54,400 nucleotides of DNA, from positions 1 to 54,400 of the forward strand of contig JACRKC010000116.1 in the NCBI GenBank assembly GCA_016235555.1, written 5' to 3'. Position 1 is the first letter of the stretch. Each line of letters begins with the position of its first letter. Positions 9,742 to 19,799 of this stretch are shown in pieces. The notes beneath the pieces were generated by a model, which was not told the origin of the DNA, ran no database searches, and worked only from the letters and a program-made list of their open reading frames with translations. Source of the stretch: Verrucomicrobiota bacterium (GTDB lineage Bacteria > Verrucomicrobiota > Verrucomicrobiia > Opitutales > Opitutaceae). Both the position numbers and the translations under genes were made by a program.

Positions 9742-11247
9742 ATGAGCGTCCGTTTCCCGCTCTCGCTGAAATTCTCGCTCTGGCTGCTGCTCCACCTCGC
9801 CCTGCTGGGAGCCGCGGCCCTGGCGTTGCTTTTCGCGCAGCGCGCCGCCGGCTGGGAATCGCTCATCCGCGGCCCGCTCGGCCAGGCCTACCAGACTGTC
9901 GCGGTCGCGCTCGTGCAGGAATTCGCCGCCGCCCCGGCCGCGGAGCGCGCGACCGTGCTCGCGCGCGCGGCGGCCGGCCACGGCGTCGAGTTCTACGCCT
10001 TCGGCCCGCAATTGCCCGAGCCGGCCAACCTCGCCGCCCCGCTGCCGCCCGAGGTGCATTCGCGCGTGATCGAGCGTCCCCCGGCGCGCGGACCGGGCCG
10101 GATCGGCCCACCGGGCGCCGGCGGAAAGCGCCCGCCGCCGGACGGCGCCGGGAAACGCGGCCCGCCCCCGGAATTCGACGGCCCGGCCGTCGCGCTGCGC
10201 GAATTCGATCAGGCGCGCGGCCGCTTCCTCGTCCACGCCGGGGCGCCGCCTGCGTATTGGATCGGGACGCGCGTGCCGGCCACCCTGTCCGGTTCCGCCG
10301 CCCGCAGCGAACCGATCACCCTCGTCGCGCGCACGACCAGCCAGTGGGCCGTGCTCCGCCTGCTCGGATTGCAACCGTGGCTGCTCGGCGCCTCCGGCGT
10401 GCTGTTGTTCTCGATTCTCTTCTGGCTGCCGCCCGTGCTCTGGCTCACGCGCGACATCCGCCGCCTGCGGGCCGCCACGGAACGGATCGCCGACGGCAAG
10501 TTCGACGTGCGCGTCGCCGCCACCCGCAACGACGAACTCGGCGCGCTCGGCGCCTCCGTCAACACCATGGCCGGCCGGCTCGACTCGCTCGTCAACGGGC
10601 AGAAAAAATTTCTCGGCGACGTCGCGCACGAACTCGGCTCGCCGCTTGGCCGCCTCCAGGTGGCGATCGAAATCCTGGAGGCGCGCGCCGACGCCCCCCT
10701 CAAACCGCAGGTCGCCGATGTGCGCGAGGAAGTGCAGCAGATGAGCGGGCTGGTCAACGAGCTGCTCGCGTTCACGAAGGCCGGTTTGAAACCGCCGCCG
10801 GCCGAACTGGCTGCGATCGACCTCGCGCCCCTCGCGCACGACGTCGCGACCCGTGAGGGCGCGGGCGCCCGCGTGGCCGCGGCCATCGAAGAAGGCCTGC
10901 GCGTCCGAGCCGACACCGCGCTGCTGACCCGCGCGCTCGGCAATCTCATCCGCAACGCCCTCCGCTACGCCGGCGAGCAGGGGATCATCATGGTGACCGC
11001 GCGCCGTGACGGCGACGCCGTCTGCATCGCCGTCGAGGACGAAGGCCCCGGCGTCCCGCCCGAAGCGCTCGAGCGCCTGGGCGAACCGTTCTATCGCCCG
11101 GACGTCGCCCGCACCCGCGAGGCCGGCGGGGTCGGCCTTGGGCTTTCCATCGTGTGCAGCGCCGTGACGGCGTGCGGCGGCGAAGTGCATTTTGCGAACC
11201 GGGAGCCGCGGGGTTTTCGCGCGGAGATCCGTCTGCCGGCCGCTTGA
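9742..11247 (+). CDS. CpxA-like sensor histidine kinase
   Basis: 501 residues from the ATG at 9742; upstream TTG (9691) and ATG (9721) starts would add unlikely N-termini. Membrane helices lie at about 11-33 and 213-235, enclosing a roughly 180-residue periplasmic sensor with a Pro/Gly-rich strip (112-145). HAMP spans about 236-286. The H box is FLGDVAHELGSPLGRLQ with phosphoacceptor H296, the N box NLIRNALRY (401-409), G1 DEGPGVP (433-439) and G2 GVGLGLS (463-469). The DxAHELxSPxxRLQ form of the H box resembles the CpxA group, known for envelope-stress sensing. No response regulator gene is adjacent, which is unusual. A candidate CpxR-like box sits 54 nt upstream, so autoregulation through a regulator encoded elsewhere is possible. 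Confidence 0.9.
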   Translation: MSVRFPLSLKFSLWLLLHLALLGAAALALLFAQRAAGWESLIRGPLGQAYQTVAVALVQEFAAAPAAERATVLARAAAGHGVEFYAFGPQLPEPANLAAPLPPEVHSRVIERPPARGPGRIGPPGAGGKRPPPDGAGKRGPPPEFDGPAVALREFDQARGRFLVHAGAPPAYWIGTRVPATLSGSAARSEPITLVARTTSQWAVLRLLGLQPWLLGASGVLLFSILFWLPPVLWLTRDIRRLRAATERIADGKFDVRVAATRNDELGALGASVNTMAGRLDSLVNGQKKFLGDVAHELGSPLGRLQVAIEILEARADAPLKPQVADVREEVQQMSGLVNELLAFTKAGLKPPPAELAAIDLAPLAHDVATREGAGARVAAAIEEGLRVRADTALLTRALGNLIRNALRYAGEQGIIMVTARRDGDAVCIAVEDEGPGVPPEALERLGEPFYRPDVARTREAGGVGLGLSIVCSAVTACGGEVHFANREPRGFRAEIRLPAA

Positions 11248-11258
11248 CCGCTGTCGTG

Positions 11259-11278
11259 GCTGAGGCGTCCCGCCTCAG
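11259..11278. repeat. Family F palindrome (GAGGCGTCCCGCCTC)
   Basis: GCTGAGGCGTCCCGCCTCAG, 11 nt after the kinase stop codon. Related copies occur at 11491-11505, 48113-48168 and 53811-53829. It might also serve as a 3'-end hairpin for the kinase mRNA. Confidence 0.7.
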
Positions 11279-11374
11279 AGCGAATCGGCTTTCGCCCGCG
11301 AGTAAACATCCCCGGGGCAAGCTCCGGGGCCTTTGACCAGACCTCCATGGTCCGCTCCCCACCTCGCCGGTTTC

Positions 11375-11433
11375 GTGGCACGGGTCTCCTGAGCCGTGAT
11401 CCACTTCGCCACGGGTCTGGAGACCCGTGCCAC
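11375..11433. repeat. Family G palindrome (GTGGCACGGGTCTCC...)
   Basis: Arms GTGGCACGGGTCTCC and GGAGACCCGTGCCAC surround a centre with further GCCGTG/CACGGG matches. Copies at 42876-42934, 48255-48313 and 53919-53976 lie in frame inside TIR genes; this one is intergenic. Confidence 0.8.
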
Positions 11434-11518
11434 CTCCCCACCACGGCGAAGCCAGCTTCGCGGTATCGGACCCACCGCGAATCAAACTACGAGGCGGGAC
11501 GCCTCGTCCACGACGGCG

Positions 11519-11534
11519 TTTACCCGGCCTTAAC
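11519..11534. promoter_or_regulatory. Second candidate CpxR-type box
   Basis: TTTACCCGGCCTTAAC is the reverse complement of GTTAA-N6-GTAAA and matches the box at 9673-9688 at 15 of 16 positions, continuing with an AAAA tail in both cases. It lies 70 nt before a possible small ORF. Sites this similar, one on each side of the kinase gene, suggest a shared regulator (inference). Confidence 0.4.
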
Positions 11535-11605
11535 AAAAAAGTCCGCCATCCTCACACGGGCGAAACACGCGGCGAGCACCCTGTCGGCCGCAACCCCCGC
11601 CCACC

Positions 11606-11797
11606 ATGAACGAATTCCAATGGCTCCTCGTCCTCGGTTTCCCCGCTGAAGTGGCCGCGGCTTCCGCGATGCCGCGCGTCTTCGCCGCGCCCGACGCCAC
11701 CACCGCCAACGATCGCACGTTGCAGCCCGAACGACGCGACTCGCCCGTCATCCCGGGCGTGCTCCGGCCGGCGCCCGTCTTTGTCGGACCGCTATGA
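11606..11797 (+). CDS. Possible small protein of unknown function
   Basis: A 63-codon ORF beginning MNEFQWLLVLGFPAEVAAAS. There is no Shine-Dalgarno sequence and no recognisable domain. The only positive signs are an ATG start, a short hydrophobic N-terminus, and its place about 70 nt downstream of the second CpxR-like box. It may well be a chance ORF. Confidence 0.2.
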   Translation: MNEFQWLLVLGFPAEVAAASAMPRVFAAPDATTANDRTLQPERRDSPVIPGVLRPAPVFVGPL

Positions 11798-11873
11798 GCC
11801 GGCAAGCCGGCGATCGTTGCGGCCGACCCTTCGACCGCCTCGGAGCAGGCAGTGAGGAGGCCGGCCTCGGAGG

Positions 11874-11896
11874 TTTGTCATCTAATAGATGACAAA
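11874..11896. promoter_or_regulatory. AT-rich perfect palindrome, candidate operator
   Basis: TTTGTCATCT and AGATGACAAA are perfect 10-bp arms around AAT, in sharp contrast to the surrounding high-GC DNA. The shape suits a dimeric repressor, for example of the GntR type. However, it lies 75 nt beyond the 3' end of the lut operon rather than in front of a gene, so it may instead be a weak terminator or a repeat. Confidence 0.4.
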
Positions 11897-11970
11897 TCTG
11901 TCCCGGCCGATCGACCCGCCAGCCTCGTCACCTTGCTGCTACCCCTCACCCCCCGCGCGACGTTCCACGA

Positions 11971-12585
11971 TCAATCGACGAGCAACGCAATCTGCTGCCC
12001 CGGCCCATGGACGCCTTCGATCAGAATCCCTTCGACATCCGCGGTCTTCGAGGGACCGGTGCACCAAATCACGTTTGGATCGCCGCCTATCGCCGCCACC
12101 GCCTGCGGAAGATCCGCGAAAATCTGCCCGCGCCCCACGACGGCCACATGGACCCACGGCGCGAGGGCGGCGAGCCGCCGCGAGGTGGTGGCGTCGTTGA
12201 GAATGATCGTCCCTGACTCCGCGATCGCCCCGGCCGCCCGCGTGATGCCGAACGCGTAGTCGTCGACCCGCGTGCGGTCGTAGTCGACCTCGACCTTGAA
12301 CTCCGGCCCGAAATGCGGCGCGAGCTGCGGCCACAACGCCGGATCGCAATAGCCGCGCAACCAGCCGCCGGCCCGAAGGTGCGCCACGAGCGCCGCCGGA
12401 TCGGCGACGGCGAGGCCGCTCACGCGCTTGATGCGTTCGGTGAACACCTCCGCGAGATCGCGGCCCGCGATGAGACTGCGCATCACGGCGATCTCAGTAT
12501 CGTAGTCTGGCAGCGCCGCCCGCTCGTGCAACGGCGCGAGCGCGCCCCGCACGCGGGAGAGGATGGATTCGCGATCGTCGTTCAT
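11971..12585 (-). CDS. lutC: Lactate utilisation protein LutC (LUD domain)
   Basis: 204 residues, ATG at 12585. Recognisable LUD-domain features include YDRTRVDDYAFGITRAAGAIAESGT (DNA about 12215-12290), the GTIIL strand, and a C-terminal HGPGQQIALLVD. LutC with LutA and LutB forms the three-part iron-sulfur L-lactate dehydrogenase (LldEFG) that oxidises L-lactate to pyruvate at the membrane. It is the last gene of a minus-strand cluster lutA-lutB-OPT transporter-lutC and is separated from the transporter by a family C palindrome. The usual order is lutA-lutB-lutC, so the transporter interrupts it here. Length matches the family. Confidence 0.9.
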   Translation of the reverse strand: MNDDRESILSRVRGALAPLHERAALPDYDTEIAVMRSLIAGRDLAEVFTERIKRVSGLAVADPAALVAHLRAGGWLRGYCDPALWPQLAPHFGPEFKVEVDYDRTRVDDYAFGITRAAGAIAESGTIILNDATTSRRLAALAPWVHVAVVGRGQIFADLPQAVAAIGGDPNVIWCTGPSKTADVEGILIEGVHGPGQQIALLVD

Positions 12586-12598
12586 GGCTTGGTTGGGC

Positions 12599-12646
12599 GT
12601 AGGTCGGGGTTTATCCCCGACGCGCCGGGCGTAAAGCCCGGCCTAC
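12599..12646. repeat. Family C palindrome between OPT gene and lutC
   Basis: GTAGGTCGGGGTTTATCCCC then GGGCGTAAAGCCCGGCCTAC: two hairpins (GGGGtttatCCCC and CGGGCgtaaaGCCCG) inside an outer pair GTAGG/CCTAC. It fills nearly the whole 72-bp gap. Other copies lie at 16485-16532 and 31591-31657. Confidence 0.85.
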
Positions 12647-12657
12647 AGGAAGCGTGT

Positions 12658-14961
<2,304 letters not shown>

Positions 14962-14975
14962 GGGGTCAGTTGGTT

Positions 14976-15071
14976 TGTCATTCTGAGCGAAGCGAAGAAT
15001 CCAGCAGGGAATTCGACGCACAGCGGCGGTGCGCGCGTCCCATTGGATTCTTCGCTGCGCTCAGAATGACA
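14976..15071. repeat. Family D inverted repeat between lutB and the OPT gene
   Basis: 28-bp arms, 14976-15003 (TGTCATTCTGAGCGAAGCGA...) and 15044-15071, match at 27 of 28 positions with a 40-nt centre. It occupies nearly all of the 114-bp gap between lutB and the transporter. A strong stem-loop here would be expected to affect mRNA decay or readthrough. Confidence 0.85.
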
Positions 15072-15075
15072 CGCT

Positions 15076-16476
15076 TCATGGGGTCGGGGATTTTTGTAGA
15101 CGGTTTTTCAGCCACTTTCTAAATTCGCCGCCGCGCCACTCCGGGAGGGCGCGCTTCGCGGACCACGCCTGCATCGCCGGCACCGGGATGAGTTTCGCCG
15201 GCACGTAGTTCAGGACTTTTCCACCGAAGAGCGCGGCTTTCCACGCCGTGGGCTGCGAGGCCATCAGCGCCCAGGCGCCCATCGGCGGTGTGCCGGGGGA
15301 CGGGACGTTTTCCTGCTTCGCGCGATTGCGCAGGCGGAGGAGCAAGTCGGGAATCGGGATGTTGACCGGGCAGACTTCGTTGCACGCACCGCACAGCGAC
15401 GAAGCCTTCGGCAGATCGGCGAGCGCCGGGAAACGCTCACCCGCCAGCAACGGCGACAGCACCGCGCCCACCGGTCCCGGATAAACGCTGCGATAGGCGT
15501 GCCCGCTCGCCTGGCGGTAAACAGGGCAGACGTTGAGGCACGCGCCGCAGCGGATGCAGCGCAGGATCTCGCGGCACTCGCTCGCGAGCACCTCGGTGCG
15601 GCCGTTGTCGACGAAGATCACGTGCATCTCCTCAGGGCCGTCGGGCTGCGCGGGGGACTTGGGCCCGGAGATGAACTCGGTGTAGACGGTCAACTCCTGC
15701 GCCGTGGCCGAGCGCGCGAGGAGGTTCAGGAAAATGCCGAGGTCGCGGTCACGCGGGACCAGTTTCTCGATGCCGACGAGGGCGATGTGGCACTTCGGCG
15801 CCGCGAGCGAGAAACGCGAGTTGCCCTCGTTGGTCACGAGCACGAGGCGGCCGCTTTCAACCGAGACGAAGTTGGCGCCCGTCAGGCCGACGTCGGCTTG
15901 GAGGTATTTGTGCCGGAGGAACTGCCGCGCGCGCCGCGTGATGGTCTCGGGGTCGTCGTTGTAGGCCCCGAGGCCTTCGCGCTCGAAGCTGGTCGCGATC
16001 TCCCGCCGGGTCTTGTGAATGATCGGGCGGACGATGTGGCTCGGATGGTCGTCGTCGATCTGGACGATGAACTCGCCGAGGTCGGTCTCGAGCGCTTCAC
16101 AGCCGTTCTGCTCCAGGAAATGCGCAAGCCCGATCTCTTCGCTGACCATGGTCTTGGCCTTGACCATCTTCGTCGCGTTGCGGGCCCGCATGATGGCGAG
16201 CACGGCGGCATTCGCTGCATCCGCCGTCGCCGCCCAATGCACGGTCACACCATTGGTCTTCATCTTTGCCTCGACCGCGGGCAGGTAGGTGTCGAGGTGC
16301 TCCAGCGTGTGCTGCTTGATTTCACCGGCGAGGTGGCGGAGGCGGTTCGGATCGGCGAATTCGTCGAAGAGCAACTTGGTGCGCTTCTCGTGCGTGGCCT
16401 TCGTGCTCTGGTAGACCGACGCACGCTTGTCCGCGGGCAGCGTGGTGACGAATTGATCGATGGGTTGCGAGCGCAT
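15076..16476 (-). CDS. lutB: Lactate utilisation iron-sulfur protein LutB
   Basis: 466 residues, ATG at 16476. The N-terminal 290 residues are an LUD-like domain. Then come two [4Fe-4S] ligand sets: C307, C310, C313, C317 (CIRCGACLNVCP) and C362, C365, C369 (LCGACNEVCP). The protein ends in a roughly 80-residue C-terminal domain with WRGGEFRKWLKNRL. This is the LutB/LldF architecture and length. It passes electrons from L-lactate oxidation with LutA and LutC. It is flanked by palindromic repeats on both sides: family C at 16485-16532, in front of its start codon, and family D at 14976-15071, after its stop. Confidence 0.93.
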   Translation of the reverse strand: MRSQPIDQFVTTLPADKRASVYQSTKATHEKRTKLLFDEFADPNRLRHLAGEIKQHTLEHLDTYLPAVEAKMKTNGVTVHWAATADAANAAVLAIMRARNATKMVKAKTMVSEEIGLAHFLEQNGCEALETDLGEFIVQIDDDHPSHIVRPIIHKTRREIATSFEREGLGAYNDDPETITRRARQFLRHKYLQADVGLTGANFVSVESGRLVLVTNEGNSRFSLAAPKCHIALVGIEKLVPRDRDLGIFLNLLARSATAQELTVYTEFISGPKSPAQPDGPEEMHVIFVDNGRTEVLASECREILRCIRCGACLNVCPVYRQASGHAYRSVYPGPVGAVLSPLLAGERFPALADLPKASSLCGACNEVCPVNIPIPDLLLRLRNRAKQENVPSPGTPPMGAWALMASQPTAWKAALFGGKVLNYVPAKLIPVPAMQAWSAKRALPEWRGGEFRKWLKNRLQKSPTP

Positions 16477-16484
16477 GAGTCTGG

Positions 16485-16532
16485 GTAGGTCGGGGTTTAT
16501 CCCCGACGCGTCGGGCGTAAAGCCCGACCTAC
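16485..16532. repeat. Family C palindrome that supplies the lutA stop codon
   Basis: GTAGGTCGGGGTTTATCCCC at the left and GGGCGTAAAGCCCGACCTAC at the right. The CTA of the right arm (16529-16531) is the complement of the TAG that ends lutA, so the element fixes the C-terminus of LutA. Its left end is 8 nt from the lutB start codon and overlaps the expected ribosome-binding region. Confidence 0.85.
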
Positions 16533-17302
16533 GTGGCCATCCGGCCTCCGTTTTTCAGCGCATCGCGCAGCACCTGCGCGAGGTGTTGCGTCTTGATCGG
16601 TTTGCCCTCGCCGGCGGCGAGGCCACCGAGGTGCATCATGCAACTCATGTCCGGCGACACGAGCACGTCGGGCTTCGACGCACGGATGTGATCGAGTTTC
16701 AACGCGCCCATCGCGGTGGACACATTCGGAAACGACACGGAAAACGTCCCGCCAAACCCGCAGCATTGCTCGACTTCGCCGAACTCCACCACCTTCACGC
16801 CGGCGATCGACCCGAGCAGCGCAAGCGCCGCGGCGATGCTGTTCGTCCCACGGGTGTGGCAGGCGCGGTGCAACGCGACCGTCGCCTCGTAGCGACCGGG
16901 CCATGACTTCACGCCGAGGCCGTTGACGATGAAGTCGCCCAGCTCCCACGTGCGACGGCCGAGCGCCTCGACTTCGGGCAGGTCGGGCTCGTGCTCGAAT
17001 TCGAGCGGCGCACCGTGAAACATCATCGCCGCGCACGAGCCGCTCGGGATCACCACCGGATCGTCGCCCGCGAACACCTTGACGGTGTGACGCACGACTT
17101 TGCGCGAGGCCGCCCAGTCGCCGCCGTTGAAGGCCGGTTGGCCGCAGCACGTCTGCCCCTCGGGGAACATGACCTCGACGCCGAGGTGTTCCAGCACCTC
17201 GACCGTGGCGCGCGCCACGTCGTCGTAGAAGGCGTCACACAGGCACGTGGCCATGAGTTGGACGCGTTTACCGGTCACGGGCGCTCGCTCGGCGTTCAGC
17301 AT
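16529..17302 (-). CDS. lutA: Lactate utilisation protein LutA (CCG-domain (Fe-S)-binding)
   Basis: 257 residues, ATG at 17302. Two cysteine-rich CCG motifs are visible: TCCGQPAFNGG (C52, C53) and QCCGFGGTFSV (about 190). This is the LutA/LldE pattern, homologous to the heterodisulfide-reductase subunit that binds a noncubane iron-sulfur cluster. The start MLNAERAP precedes the family's usual VxLMATCLCD strand by 15 residues. It is the first gene of the lut operon and divergent from rhaB across only 55 bp, so the two promoters must overlap; joint control by rhamnose or its products is plausible. The C-terminal MAT and the stop codon abut or lie inside a palindromic repeat. Confidence 0.92.
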   Translation of the reverse strand: MLNAERAPVTGKRVQLMATCLCDAFYDDVARATVEVLEHLGVEVMFPEGQTCCGQPAFNGGDWAASRKVVRHTVKVFAGDDPVVIPSGSCAAMMFHGAPLEFEHEPDLPEVEALGRRTWELGDFIVNGLGVKSWPGRYEATVALHRACHTRGTNSIAAALALLGSIAGVKVVEFGEVEQCCGFGGTFSVSFPNVSTAMGALKLDHIRASKPDVLVSPDMSCMMHLGGLAAGEGKPIKTQHLAQVLRDALKNGGRMAT

Positions 17303-17357
17303 TTTGAGACTGGAAACCGTGGGTCACGCCGAGTTTGTTGAAAAGTAAATTTCCGTC

Positions 17358-18824
17358 ATGCTCTCCCCCGTCTACTCCGCCGCCGTCGATCTCGGCGCGA
17401 CCAGCGGTCGCGTCATTCTCGGAAACTGGGCCGCCCACCGGCTCACGCTAACGGAGGTGCATCGCTTTCCTAATAACTTCCGCTCGCTCGGTGGCCACGA
17501 CTACTGGGACATCGGCGGACTGTGGCACGAGGTGCAGGCCGGCCTGCGCCAGGCCGTCGCGGCACTGCCCCGCGGAGCGAAGCTCGCGTCGGTCGGCGTC
17601 GACTGCTGGGGCGTCGACTACGCGCTGCTCAACGACGCGGGCCGGCTCGTGTTTCCCGTGCACGCCTATCGCGACGGCCGCACGCAGCCCGGCCTCCGGC
17701 GCCTCGGCAACACCCGCGCCGCGCTCGACCGGGTCTACGCCGCGACCGGCATCCCGAATGTTTTCTACAACACCTCGCTGCAACTCGAGGAAGTCGTCGC
17801 CCACTGCCCCGCCATCGAGGACCTCGCGACGCGCTGCCTCTTCCTGCCGGACTATTTCAACTACCTCCTCAGCGGCCGCATGGAGAACGAGCTCACCATC
17901 GCGAGCACCTCGCAGCTCCTCGATGTGCACTCGACCGACTGGTCGCGCGCCGCGCTCGACCACTTCCGCATTCCCGCGCAGTGGTTCACCAACCCCGTGC
18001 TGGCGGGCACGAAACTCGGGAAACTGTGTAGCGGAATCCGTGAGGATTTCGCCGCGTTGAAAGACACCCAGGTGATCGCCGTGCCCGGCCACGACACCGC
18101 CTGCGCCTACGATGCGATGCCCGCCTCGCCCGACGGCACCGATCTCTACATCAGCTCCGGCACGTGGTCGCTGGTGGGTTTCGAGAGCGAGAAACCGGTG
18201 CTCGGTGCCGATGCCCTCGCCGCCCGCGTGGCGAACGAGCGCATCGGCGACGGCCGCTACCGCCCGCTCACCAACGTCGCCGGCCTCTGGCTGCTCGAAG
18301 GCACGATGAAGGATTTCGCCACGCGCCCGACCAACGACCAGGAGTGGGCCGCCCTCATCACCGCCGCCGAAAAACTCGAACCCCGTAGCCCTGCGCGTGA
18401 GCGCAGGGACGAACTCATCGACGTCACCGATCCGATATTCGCCAACCCGCCGTCGATGAAGGCGGCCATCGAGGCGCACTTGAAGAAGCGAAAAATCACC
18501 GCACCGAAAAACCTCGCGGGCTACACCCGCCTGATCTGCGACTCGCTCGGCCGCGGCCATGCCAACGCCATGCGCGCCTTCGAGAAAATGGCCGGCCGCC
18601 AGTTCCGCCGCATCCTGATCGTGGGCGGCGGCTCGAAGAACCGCCTGCTCTGCCAGGCGACGGCAGACGCCGCGGGCCTTCCCGTGGTGAGCTTCGCCCT
18701 CGAAGGCACCGCCGTCGGTAACCTCGCCAGTCAGCTCATCGCCCTCCGCGCGGTGAAAGATCTCGCCACCTTCCGCGCCCACCTCGCCGCCGGGCTCAAG
18801 CAGACGGTCTACCGGCCGCGCTGA
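17358..18824 (+). CDS. rhaB: Rhamnulokinase RhaB
   Basis: 488 residues, ATG at 17358. A FGGY-family sugar kinase: the N-terminal phosphate loop AVDLGATSGRVILGNW (9-24), GVDCWGVDYALL (about 89), the sugar-binding VPGHDTACAYDAMP (about 240), ISSGTWSLVG (about 265), and the C-terminal ATP-site IVGGGSKNRLLCQATAD (about 420). The DLGATSGR motif is typical of rhamnulokinase, which phosphorylates L-rhamnulose to rhamnulose-1-phosphate. A small hairpin (18389-18408) adds SPARERRD in frame between LEP and ELIDV. The aldolase downstream (19800) fits the next step, though a toxin-antitoxin pair now separates them. A broken copy of its 3' end lies at 21896-22080. Confidence 0.92.
   Translation: MLSPVYSAAVDLGATSGRVILGNWAAHRLTLTEVHRFPNNFRSLGGHDYWDIGGLWHEVQAGLRQAVAALPRGAKLASVGVDCWGVDYALLNDAGRLVFPVHAYRDGRTQPGLRRLGNTRAALDRVYAATGIPNVFYNTSLQLEEVVAHCPAIEDLATRCLFLPDYFNYLLSGRMENELTIASTSQLLDVHSTDWSRAALDHFRIPAQWFTNPVLAGTKLGKLCSGIREDFAALKDTQVIAVPGHDTACAYDAMPASPDGTDLYISSGTWSLVGFESEKPVLGADALAARVANERIGDGRYRPLTNVAGLWLLEGTMKDFATRPTNDQEWAALITAAEKLEPRSPARERRDELIDVTDPIFANPPSMKAAIEAHLKKRKITAPKNLAGYTRLICDSLGRGHANAMRAFEKMAGRQFRRILIVGGGSKNRLLCQATADAAGLPVVSFALEGTAVGNLASQLIALRAVKDLATFRAHLAAGLKQTVYRPR
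18389..18408. repeat. Small palindrome in frame in rhaB
   Basis: CCCTGCGCGTGAGCGCAGGG: 8-bp perfect arms around GTGA, preceded by GTAG. It encodes part of a charged loop (SPARERRD) between two conserved stretches of RhaB, so it looks like an inserted element rather than core coding sequence. Confidence 0.6.
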
Positions 18825-18870
18825 TGAGGGGGCGCATCTCAGTTTCTTGCAATCCGGAGAGAGCGACGGA

Positions 18871-18919
18871 GCGGCGGTTTTCAACCGCCGGGCTTGGGCG
18901 CTTGGAAAAGCGCCCCTCC
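18871..18919. repeat. Double hairpin repeat after rhaB
   Basis: GCGGCGGTTTTCAACCGCCG followed by GGGCGCTTGGAAAAGCGCCC: two adjacent hairpins in the 183-bp gap before the antitoxin gene. The first could terminate rhaB transcription, though no T run follows. Confidence 0.55.
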
Positions 18920-19007
18920 GCAGTGCAGGAAAGTGAGCTGCGCCCCCGAATGAGGTCTTGGGCGCCAGTCCCGTTGACATTTCAACCAGTCCAACCAGTT
19001 TTCCACC

Positions 19008-19247
19008 ATGAGCACGGCCGTCACCGAAATTGGAGCCTTCGAGGCCAAGACCAAACTTTCCTCGCTCCTCGCGCAGGTGGAGAAGGGCAGGAGTTTCTAC
19101 ATCACGAAGCACGGCCGCCGCGTGGCGGAGGTGAAACCCGTGACACCGCGAAAGCCCAAGCGCCGTTTTGGCAGCGGCAAGGGCACCGTCCTCTACATGG
19201 CCCCCGACTTCGACGCGCCCCTCGACGGCTTCAAGGACTATATGTGA
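19008..19247 (+). CDS. Type II antitoxin, Phd/YefM family
   Basis: 79 residues, ATG at 19008. The N-terminal half has the Phd/YefM DNA-binding pattern (VTEIGAFEAKTKLSSLLAQV, then SFYITKHGRRVAEVKP). The C-terminal part (FGSGKGTVLYMAPDFDAPLDGFKDYM) is the toxin-binding tail. It ends 1 nt before the PIN toxin start, the normal antitoxin-first order. TTGACA at 18974-18979 could be a -35 element. The direct repeat AACCAGTCCAACCAGT just before the start codon might be an autoregulatory site (inference). Confidence 0.9.
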   Translation: MSTAVTEIGAFEAKTKLSSLLAQVEKGRSFYITKHGRRVAEVKPVTPRKPKRRFGSGKGTVLYMAPDFDAPLDGFKDYM

Positions 19248-19248
19248 G

Positions 19249-19635
19249 ATGAGGCTGCTCCTGGATACGCACACCGTGCTCTGGTTCGCCATGGGCGATA
19301 CCGCCCTGTCCGCCAAGGCCCGCGCGCATGCACTCGATCCGGCCAGCGAGGTGCTGGTGAGTCACGTCACCGCATGGGAATTGGCCATCAAGACAGGGCT
19401 CGGGAAACTCAAACTTGACCGCGAGCTGCCGCGCTGGCTCGAACGCAATGTCAGCGGCAACGGTTTCAGCTATCTTCCGATTGCGCTTGCCCACACTCTC
19501 GCCGTCGCCCGCCTGCCCCACCACCACGGCGATCCGTTCGACCGCCTGCTGATCGCCCAGTGTGAAATCGAGCGCCTCACGCTCGTAAGCCGCGACCCGT
19601 CGTTCGACGCCTACGGCATCAAACGTGTGTGGTAG
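19249..19635 (+). CDS. PIN-domain toxin (VapC-like)
   Basis: 128 residues from the ATG at 19249; the frame opens earlier but overlaps the antitoxin. PIN-fold acidic residues are in place: LLDTHTVLWF (first Asp), SHVTAWELAIK (Glu), HHGDPFDRLLIAQ (Asp pair) and LVSRDPSFDAYG (final Asp). PIN toxins of this group are ribonucleases restrained by the cognate antitoxin. The pair is the plus-strand one of two such modules flanking the aldolase. Confidence 0.92.
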   Translation: MRLLLDTHTVLWFAMGDTALSAKARAHALDPASEVLVSHVTAWELAIKTGLGKLKLDRELPRWLERNVSGNGFSYLPIALAHTLAVARLPHHHGDPFDRLLIAQCEIERLTLVSRDPSFDAYGIKRVW

Positions 19636-19699
19636 GCACCACCCGTCCGGCACAGCGACCAACCCGTGGTCGAGTCGGAACGGCAGTGCCAAACCGATT

Positions 19700-19755
19700 G
19701 AATTCAGAAGCCGGGAAGCCAGAATTCCGTTCCTGGCTTCCCGGCTCCTGAATTC
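19700..19755. repeat. Inverted repeat before the aldolase gene
   Basis: GAATTCAGAAGCCGGGAAGC(CAG) at 19700-19722 and its reverse complement at 19733-19755 (one mismatch), with a 10-nt loop, 45 bp before the aldolase start codon. This is another family of palindromic element. Confidence 0.75.
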
Positions 19756-19799
19756 CTCCGCCTATTTTCGCACCTTCGCGCCTTATCCACCAATTCACC

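Larger units (their letters stand above)
11248..11970. other. Long intergenic region with several palindromes
   Basis: These 723 bases lie between the kinase and lutC. They hold a family F palindrome (11259-11278, and a half copy at 11491-11505), a family G palindrome (11375-11433), the second CpxR-like box (11519-11534), one doubtful small ORF (11606-11797) and an AT-rich palindrome (11874-11896). I see no other coding potential. Confidence 0.6.

Noticed and set aside
14962-15021. N-terminal extension of the OPT transporter (20 residues including RFAQNDK)
   Set aside because: The residues are a translation of the family D inverted repeat; the ATG at 14961 starts the conserved protein.
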